Origin: Actinomycetota bacterium
GTDB taxonomy: Bacteria; Actinomycetota; Actinomycetes; Nanopelagicales; Nanopelagicaceae
Length of the DNA stretch: 29,121 bases
NCBI GenBank assembly: GCA_947377725.1
Contig: CANCGX010000010.1
Location: forward strand, 1-29,121
Reading direction: 5' to 3'
Shown piece by piece: positions 24,393 through 29,121 of this stretch. The notes beneath the pieces were generated by a model. That model was not told the DNA's origin and ran no database searches. It saw only the letters and a list, made by a program, of their open reading frames with translations. A program made the translations under genes and the position numbers. Numbering within the stretch: position 1 is the first letter of the stretch; the number at the start of each line of letters is the position of its first letter.

Positions 24393-24454
24393 TCAGCAAA
24401 GGTAAGCCCTGACCTCATGCACGACACACGACTACTTGGGGGCATGCCCCCTAG
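24393..24454 (-). promoter_or_regulatory. Composite promoter module A, upstream of sipW
   Basis: Read on the minus strand: CTAGGGGG-CATG-CCCCC (complement of 24438-24454), 16 nt, TGCATGAGG (complement of 24413-24421), 9 nt, ACC, with a TACCTT -10 box (complement of 24399-24404) 6 nt before the sipW ATG. The whole arrangement recurs upstream of the luxR pair with the same box-to-box spacing (module B). The G5/C5 inverted repeat lies about 34-50 bp upstream of the -10, a normal place for an activator site. It could also act as a stem for the end of the preceding gene, but no T-tract follows. Confidence 0.6.
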
Positions 24455-24478
24455 GAAAATCGATGAGTGCTAATACTT

Positions 24479-25150
24479 TTAGATGAAAGACATGGCGCGA
24501 AGATATTTCATCGCTGCAGTAACTCTTCGATTCGTTAATTCTGATGCGGGTTCCACGTCAAGCAAACCTGACGCTGCGGCGATTGTGCGCTCCACTGCTT
24601 TCGCAGAAATTCCGCAGGCCTTACCGATTGCCGCATTGCTCATGCCCGCTGCCATCAGACGCATTACGCGATGTTGTTGTGGGGATAGCAGACCTTGGTA
24701 ATTGGATTCTGTGAGTGCTTCTTCAAGGAGTGATGAATCAAGCTGTGCTTTACCTTTAAAAACATCCTCAAGCTCAGCGAGCACCAACTGTGGTGATCGG
24801 CATGGCTTATTTAGCCAATAACAATTGTTAAATAGTGCAGCTACAAGACCCTCCTTGGTTAGGACAGGGTTCTCACGCTCAGACATAAAAATGACGGGGA
24901 TCTGCGGGAATGTTTTACGCAATTCGAGGGCGGAGACAAGCGCATCGGTTCGGCGAAGAGAATCCATGTCAATCAGAATCAGTTCAGCTTCAAATTTCTC
25001 TGCCTTTTCAATGTAGTTATCTGTTGCAACTACCATCGCGCTTACATCAAAACCTGGAGCAGACTCAAAACCTTTGGCTATGAACGCACCCATGCCAGCG
25101 CGAAATTGGTTTTCAAGGATCAGAATCTTTGTCAACATGTTCTCACCCAT
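24479..25150 (-). CDS. LuxR/NarL-type regulator with atypical receiver domain, second paralogue
   Basis: DNA-binding response-regulator-like protein of 223 aa. The N-terminal receiver-like domain (about 1-125) has a candidate phosphoacceptor region LILIDMDSL (D61/D63) and a possible K in LNKPC, but the acidic pair normally near the N-terminus is LEN here, so phosphorylation is uncertain. The C-terminal LuxR helix-turn-helix spans about 152-197, with LLSPQQHRVMRLMAAGMSNAAIGKACGISAKAVERTI. It is paralogous to the upstream regulator and lies 10 bp after it, so the two are cotranscribed. An ATG at 25138 is an alternative start. The next gene is sipW, 86 bp away and behind module A, making this a good candidate for its regulator. 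Confidence 0.82.
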   Translation of the reverse strand: MGENMLTKILILENQFRAGMGAFIAKGFESAPGFDVSAMVVATDNYIEKAEKFEAELILIDMDSLRRTDALVSALELRKTFPQIPVIFMSERENPVLTKEGLVAALFNNCYWLNKPCRSPQLVLAELEDVFKGKAQLDSSLLEEALTESNYQGLLSPQQHRVMRLMAAGMSNAAIGKACGISAKAVERTIAAASGLLDVEPASELTNRRVTAAMKYLRAMSFI

Positions 25151-25160
25151 TCTTTAGATC

Positions 25161-25835
25161 TCACGCATCCTTTCTATCATCCCGTGAAAGCCTGAGGTAT
25201 TCAAGCACCACAAGCATCCTGAGACTCTTTTCATTGGAATGGGGTTCAATATTCATCGCTTTTGCAATCAAGGAGATATGACGCTCGATGGCCTTAACCG
25301 AAAGTTCACATCTTGTTGCAATCGCCTTGTTGCTAAGTCCATCGGCTAAGAATTGAACAATTTTGCGTTGGACTACGTTGAGGCCGCCGAAAGATTCTTC
25401 TAACCCTTGGAGGTCATGAATTACTTCATGGGGAAAAGCCACGCTTCCTCGAATCGTGCGATTAACACTTTCTAGGAACGTATCTCCATCGTGAACCGTT
25501 GGATTGAGCCAAAATGCAGAACTTGCGATAGGTGTTAAGCGATTTGCAAAACTAAAGTGCGGCAAGTTCTTTTTTGCGGTGAGAATAAAAGGAAGAAGGG
25601 GTGCAATCTGTCTCAAGTTATTGCGGATATCAAGCGCGTGACTTGGTTTTACAGAATCTATGTCAACAATGACTGCCTGGGGCCAAAGAAGTTGGTAAGC
25701 CTGAACCGCATCATCTTCCGGGGCAAATCGCAAAGCTGGGCGATCTCGAATATCCGGAGCGAAATCTAGCAATAAGCTTTCTGCGTAAGCGGGTGTTAAT
25801 GGATTGGCGATGACAAGCAATGAATTGGGCTGCAC
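25161..25835 (-). CDS. LuxR/NarL-type regulator with degenerate receiver domain, first paralogue
   Basis: Regulator of 224 aa from the GTG at 25835. The N-terminal domain resembles a receiver with a buried strand AVIVDIDSV (D58/D60) but lacks the usual acidic pocket and the conserved lysine: the region before the linker reads FWLNPTVHDG. It is therefore probably not controlled by standard phosphorylation. The C-terminal helix-turn-helix reads LNVVQRKIVQFLADGLSNKAIATRCELSVKAIERHI, ending with a further helical tail. A GTG at 25847 is in frame, but the GTG at 25835 has GGAGG at 5 nt spacing and is preferred. It is followed by its paralogue 10 bp downstream. Promoter module B lies upstream. Confidence 0.82.
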   Translation of the reverse strand: MQPNSLLVIANPLTPAYAESLLLDFAPDIRDRPALRFAPEDDAVQAYQLLWPQAVIVDIDSVKPSHALDIRNNLRQIAPLLPFILTAKKNLPHFSFANRLTPIASSAFWLNPTVHDGDTFLESVNRTIRGSVAFPHEVIHDLQGLEESFGGLNVVQRKIVQFLADGLSNKAIATRCELSVKAIERHISLIAKAMNIEPHSNEKSLRMLVVLEYLRLSRDDRKDA

Positions 25836-25840
25836 TCTTT

Positions 25841-25845
25841 CCTCC
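25841..25845 (-). promoter_or_regulatory. Strong ribosome binding site fixing the luxR start
   Basis: GGAGG on the minus strand with AAAGA between it and GTG (25833-25835). An upstream in-frame GTG at 25845-25847 overlaps the GGAGG itself and cannot use it. This is the strongest Shine-Dalgarno noticed in this part of the window, in contrast to the leaderless sipW start. Confidence 0.65.
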
Positions 25846-25874
25846 ACATAACTCTTAATAATTTCTCAGAGGAA

Positions 25875-25930
25875 ATGGTTGACTAAACCCTCATGCAAAG
25901 GGAGTCTTCATAGGGGGTGAATCCCCCTAG
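25875..25930 (-). promoter_or_regulatory. Composite promoter module B, upstream of the luxR pair
   Basis: Read on the minus strand: CTAGGGGG-ATTCA-CCCCC (complement of 25913-25930), 15 nt, TGCATGAGG (complement of 25889-25897), 9 nt, ACC, with AACCAT (complement of 25875-25880) at the position of the -10 box in module A. The distances from the GGT/ACC element to the CCTCATGCA box (12 bp) and from that box to CCCCCTAG (34 bp) are identical in both modules. Transcription would begin near 25868 and leave a leader of about 33 nt with a strong ribosome binding site. Confidence 0.6.
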
Positions 25931-25935
25931 TGTTT

Positions 25936-28233
25936 CTAGCTCTCCGTTAAGAGGGCGTTAGTGTTGTTGAATTCGCGGACCCAACTCCAAAAATTAACCT
26001 CAGGAAGTGGGGGAGAATAGAAATAGCCCTGAACCCGCGTGATGCCAGACTCGACTAAGAACTTTTCAACTTCAGCACTTTCAACACCTTCAGCCACAAC
26101 TCGTAATTTCAAATTATCCGCGAGTTGTTTGATATCTAGAACAAGTTGGCGATCCATCGTCTTCCCAGCACCCGGAATCAGAAAAGACTTATCAATTTTC
26201 AATACGCTAATTGGAAGGCTGTTGACCTGGGAGAGATTGGAATACCCCGTACCAAAATCATCAATAGCAATAACGAAATTGCGAGACTTCAATTTTTGAA
26301 GCTGCTGAAGTGCAATGTCTCCATCGGTCAAGGCATGTTCCGTGACCTCCACGGAAACGTCGGATGGGCTGATATTGAGCCTTTGGATTGACTCGATGAG
26401 TTTGTCCGCGAAATCAGGACGTCTCAGTTGGGACGCCTCGACATTGATTCCTACTCGGAAACTCTCCAGCCGGAGTTCTTCCTGGAAGAGCCTTGCGTTA
26501 ACGCGAAACCGCAGAGCGCTTTCGATAATCCAATCTCCGAGCTCTATTTCAAGATCATGATCACGCACTTTAGATAGGAATTCTTCAGGTCCGAGTACGC
26601 CATAGCCAGGTCGATTCCAACGAATTAAAGCTTCGCCACCGATGACTGTTTTAGTCGAGAGTTCGATAACTGGCTGATAATAAAGTTCGAATTCGTTGAG
26701 CTTAATCGCCTGTCGTATAGCGAATTCCTCCGCGAGAGATTCCACATACTCTTGCCCTTGATCTTCAGAAAACGTTGCAAATCCTGCACGAATTTGTCTA
26801 TTTGCGATGTTTAAAGCCAAAGCACCATGGTGAAGTAGATCTGAAGCTATTACCTGTGCTGGTCTAAAAAGTACTAAGCCAACAGTAAAAGTTAAGTTGA
26901 GCTCAATTTGATTGTGACTTGTTGAAAATTGAAGTTCGGATTGAAGCGCTAATGCTTTTTCTTTTCCTTCAATTTCGTTTTTAACCGGAGTAATGAGAAC
27001 AAATTCATCTGAATTTAAGCGAACAATATGTTCAGGAAAAATGCTTAGGCTAGCCATTCGCACACTAATCTCCCGCATCACAGCGTCACCGTATTCAAAT
27101 CCCATCGAGTCATTGATTCGGTGGAATCTGTCGACATCTATAAATATCGCGGCAAAAACCTCTGAATTTTCCCAAACGTGGTACTCCAGTAATCCCGTCA
27201 AACCACGTTCATTCAAAAAGCCAGTTAACAAATCATGCGTTGAACGGTATTCGGCTTCCGTGTAAAGCCTGAATCGAGAGTCATTCTGTTTCATTGCGTC
27301 AGCAAAGCGAATCTGCAGCAAGCTCAGGGTGCTTGGATCGATTTCAGAATCATCCACTTTCTTAAGTCTCAGTGTTGTGTCAAAAGCTTCTATCTCAAGT
27401 CGTGGAGTCAGAATTTCTTCTTGAAGTATCGCTTGGAAAGTGCTTCGGAAATCTTCTTCCTGGAAAGTGTTGAAATTAAGCTCAGCAAGTCTTATTTGGA
27501 ACCTATCCATACCACGGGACAAATCGAGCATTTGTGTGGCTAAATCAAGCTTTTCTTGTTCATCTTGAAGGATTGTTTGTGCCCGACGAAAGGCAGCAGC
27601 AAGATCGCGGATAATCCAGATTAGAAAAATTAAACCAATACCGATCACAAAGAGAAGCATTCCACTTTGATAAAGCTCGGCTCTACTTCTATTTTTTACT
27701 ACCTTATTTACCTGCCTGAGGCTCTCTTCTTGTATCGCTTTGCTTAGTCGACGAGTTTCGGTTAAGAAGAGATTGTAGGTGTCTCTAACATTTTCAAATT
27801 CTTTTGCTCGGTCCTGAAGTTTCGTATCTTTGTTACTAATAATGAATGCATCAATGGAGCTTAGAATCTTCTTATATTGATGCGTCATGACGTCGTAGGT
27901 TGCACTTCCATTGACTAATTTCACTTGAAGGCGTTGACCCAAAAGTGCTCGAGAGATTTCAACTTCTCGGATATCAACCTCACCCCGAACCCAATCCTCG
28001 ATTATTAATGCCAGGTTAAAGCTTTCGCGCTGCGAGTACGCAAGAGACGCAGCATCGTTAGATTCAGACAGGATGGATAATTTTTCAACTTGATGAGGTG
28101 TTGAAGAGTAGACAGTCCAGCCAGCAAGCGATCCAATTCCCATCGCCGCTAATATCAGAAGAACAACTTGACCAGTCTTTATCTTAAAGAAGAATCCGCT
28201 CCTGAAAATTCGAACTTTCTGGAACTTGAACAT
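25936..28233 (-). CDS. Membrane GGDEF-EAL protein, probable c-di-GMP phosphodiesterase
   Basis: Protein of 765 aa. TM1 at about 23-45, an alpha-helical extracytoplasmic sensor region (about 46-190), TM2 at about 191-213 and a linker (about 214-340) lead to GGDEF (about 345-500) and EAL (about 515-755) domains. The GGDEF signature is degenerate: RLNSDEF (405-411) has N-S in place of G-G, so cyclase activity is unlikely, although a regulatory GTP site may remain. The EAL domain is intact: EAL at 534-536, NVEASQL, EVTEHAL, DDFGTGYSNL (D658, D659), KIDKSF, AEGVE and QGYFYSPP. The net activity is therefore probably degradation of c-di-GMP. The gene starts 3 bp after the lipoprotein gene, suggesting that the lipoprotein signals to its extracytoplasmic part. 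It precedes the LuxR pair. Confidence 0.92.
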   Translation of the reverse strand: MFKFQKVRIFRSGFFFKIKTGQVVLLILAAMGIGSLAGWTVYSSTPHQVEKLSILSESNDAASLAYSQRESFNLALIIEDWVRGEVDIREVEISRALLGQRLQVKLVNGSATYDVMTHQYKKILSSIDAFIISNKDTKLQDRAKEFENVRDTYNLFLTETRRLSKAIQEESLRQVNKVVKNRSRAELYQSGMLLFVIGIGLIFLIWIIRDLAAAFRRAQTILQDEQEKLDLATQMLDLSRGMDRFQIRLAELNFNTFQEEDFRSTFQAILQEEILTPRLEIEAFDTTLRLKKVDDSEIDPSTLSLLQIRFADAMKQNDSRFRLYTEAEYRSTHDLLTGFLNERGLTGLLEYHVWENSEVFAAIFIDVDRFHRINDSMGFEYGDAVMREISVRMASLSIFPEHIVRLNSDEFVLITPVKNEIEGKEKALALQSELQFSTSHNQIELNLTFTVGLVLFRPAQVIASDLLHHGALALNIANRQIRAGFATFSEDQGQEYVESLAEEFAIRQAIKLNEFELYYQPVIELSTKTVIGGEALIRWNRPGYGVLGPEEFLSKVRDHDLEIELGDWIIESALRFRVNARLFQEELRLESFRVGINVEASQLRRPDFADKLIESIQRLNISPSDVSVEVTEHALTDGDIALQQLQKLKSRNFVIAIDDFGTGYSNLSQVNSLPISVLKIDKSFLIPGAGKTMDRQLVLDIKQLADNLKLRVVAEGVESAEVEKFLVESGITRVQGYFYSPPLPEVNFWSWVREFNNTNALLTES

Positions 28234-28236
28234 GGC

Positions 28237-28773
28237 TTATACGATCTCGATTGATCGTAAGCTCCAATTCCAGGCGTCCACGTTTGAAAACCATTTACTA
28301 TTTTTATCAAAAACAATTCTTATAGGTCCGCCTGCATCCATTGGGATCGGTTTGCCATTTCGAGAAATGGCAAGAAATGCGCTGTTGCCGAAGAAGTCTT
28401 TAGCAGGTGCCTTAAATGCATAATCGTTTAGCGCAACGGTATTTAAGCTCGAAGAATTCGTTGGTTCCTCATCTGCAAAGAGCGACTTCAGCGAAATAAC
28501 ACCAAAGGTTTGAATAGTTTTGACGAAAGGCTCTTTTATCGTGATGCTGGAAGAAGCCATGTCACGCAATTGCTTCATAGTGAAGTCTATGCTTTTTGAT
28601 CCTTTGATTGTAAGAACGACGTCAGTATCTGCAGGCGGGGAGACCGCAAAGCCACTTCCATAAGGGTTTGAGGAAGCACTTGCAGACGGTGTCGCAGTTG
28701 GCTGAGACTTAGTCCCACCGCAGGCGGCCAAAAGGAAAACACTTAAAAGAATAGGGATCAATCGAATTTTCAC
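28237..28773 (-). CDS. Lipoprotein with sulfite-oxidase/molybdopterin-domain-like fold
   Basis: Secreted lipoprotein of 178 aa. The signal sequence KIRLIPILLSVFLLAAC ends in a clear lipobox, LAAC, followed by a Ser/Thr/Pro-rich linker. The globular part resembles small oxidoreductase molybdopterin-binding domain proteins: VVLTIKG, then TMKQLRDM, GVISLKSLF, VALNDYAFKAP, AISRNGKPIPMDAGGPIRIVF and WNWSLRSIEIV. It has no cysteine apart from the lipobox, so the usual molybdenum ligand is missing, and it is more likely a binding or sensing protein than an enzyme. The GTG at 28773 starts one base after the upstream stop and gives a normal lipoprotein signal; an ATG at 28809 would overlap the upstream gene by 35 bp. 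The neighbouring GGDEF-EAL protein is its likely partner. Confidence 0.72.
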   Translation of the reverse strand: MKIRLIPILLSVFLLAACGGTKSQPTATPSASASSNPYGSGFAVSPPADTDVVLTIKGSKSIDFTMKQLRDMASSSITIKEPFVKTIQTFGVISLKSLFADEEPTNSSSLNTVALNDYAFKAPAKDFFGNSAFLAISRNGKPIPMDAGGPIRIVFDKNSKWFSNVDAWNWSLRSIEIV

Positions 28774-28774
28774 T

Positions 28775-29121
28775 TTAGTTTCCCATTTCGGCTTGGATGT
28801 AGAGGACATTTGGAAATTTAGAAAGGTATCTTCCGTATTTATTTGAATAAGAAACGGGCAGAATCGCAGTAATCCCCAATTCGGCTACCACGGCCAGAGA
28901 AGTTCGATCGCTCAAAGGAGGCATGTCCGCATCATCCCAGCCTTCTTTTGGGCTAGATCTTATAAAAAATGCGGGATTCAATTCCTCGAGATGTTGGAGA
29001 TCAAAAGGTTTATCAAATACATTTCCAAGGGCAATAACAGAACCTCCGTGTTCAACTATTTCCCTCGCAATATAATTATTGTCAAGAATTTTCGAGTCGA
29101 GGTTAATTACGCTGGCAACGG
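28775..29121 (-). CDS. C-terminal part of an unidentified gene, truncated by the window edge
   Basis: The minus-strand frame is open from the window end to a TAA at 28775-28777 (114 codons visible plus a partial one). An in-frame TTG at 28981 is not a credible start because the frame continues upstream without a stop. The visible sequence includes ILDNNYIAREIVEHGGSVIA, FFIRSSPKEGWDDADMPPLS and YIQAEMGN. It has an alpha/beta character with no membrane segment, cysteines or motif I recognise. It ends 1 bp before the lipoprotein GTG, so it is the first visible gene of the lipoprotein/GGDEF-EAL operon. Confidence 0.65.
   Translation of the reverse strand, partial: VASVINLDSKILDNNYIAREIVEHGGSVIALGNVFDKPFDLQHLEELNPAFFIRSSPKEGWDDADMPPLSDRTSLAVVAELGITAILPVSYSNKYGRYLSKFPNVLYIQAEMGN

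Noticed and set aside
24438..24454. G5/C5 hairpin as a rho-independent terminator of the luxR unit
   Set aside because: No T-tract follows on either strand. The same stem recurs at the same distance from another conserved box upstream of the luxR pair, so an operator role fits better.
24465..24473. GAGTGCTAA, identical to one half of the CIRCE heat-shock operator
   Set aside because: The other half, TTAGCACTC, is absent at the required 9-bp spacing, and no chaperone gene is nearby.
28774..28809. Longer start for the lipoprotein
   Set aside because: It overlaps the upstream gene by 35 bp and adds residues before a normal lipoprotein signal; the GTG at 28773 fits better.

Overview
The window is a gene-dense stretch of an actinobacterial chromosome of moderate GC. 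The evidence is the comF-secA neighbourhood with an Rv3235-type (DUF6459) gene, a PdtaS-type histidine kinase, and promoters in which a TANNNT -10 box sits 5-6 nt before the start codon. Short gaps, 4-bp ATGA overlaps and 3' ends that overlap between opposing genes suggest a streamlined genome. Freshwater Nanopelagicales (acI-like) actinobacteria would fit, but that is inference from gene content and composition, not a phylogenetic placement. I saw no RNA genes, CRISPR arrays, insertion sequences or prophage genes, and no gap over 300 bases without a gene.

Layout. (1) 1-7198: the end of an unidentified gene, comF (phosphoribosyltransferase part only), secA, a convergent DUF6459 gene, a CpaB-like SAF-domain protein overlapping a CpaE/MinD-like ATPase, and pdtaS. 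(2) 7193-8533, minus strand: nnrD (NAD(P)HX repair) followed by a DUF4389 membrane protein. (3) 8658-13096: a tight operon for a PorGAB-type 2-oxoacid:ferredoxin oxidoreductase plus a GltD-like flavoprotein carrying a ferredoxin tail. A large nitronate monooxygenase-family gene follows (13169-14581). (4) 14613-22458: an OafA-type acyltransferase with an SGNH tail, overlapping a trans-4-hydroxy-L-proline catabolic set. That set is a three-subunit D-hydroxyproline dehydrogenase, a DapA-family deaminase, a 4-hydroxyproline 2-epimerase and, on the opposite strand, a 2-oxoglutarate-semialdehyde dehydrogenase. Together they would convert hydroxyproline to 2-oxoglutarate. (5) 22476-end, minus strand: an apparent envelope or biofilm-type locus. 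It comprises an unidentified gene running off the window, a lipoprotein with a sulfite-oxidase-like fold, a membrane GGDEF-EAL protein with a degenerate GGDEF and an intact EAL, two paralogous LuxR-type regulators, a SipW/ER-type signal peptidase, and two paralogous secreted proteins whose mature N-termini resemble SipW-dependent (TasA/camelysin-like) substrates.

The most interesting observation is in region 5. The 5' regions of luxR-luxR and of sipW-substrate-substrate carry the same composite element: a G5/C5 inverted repeat, a TGCATGAGG box and an ACC-containing -10 region, with matching spacing over about 54 bp. This suggests that one regulator, possibly one of the encoded LuxR proteins, controls both units, giving a c-di-GMP/LuxR-linked module for exporting an extracellular structural protein. 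Region 3 is the second point of interest: a normally oxygen-sensitive 2-oxoacid oxidoreductase hard-wired to an NAD(P)H flavoprotein.
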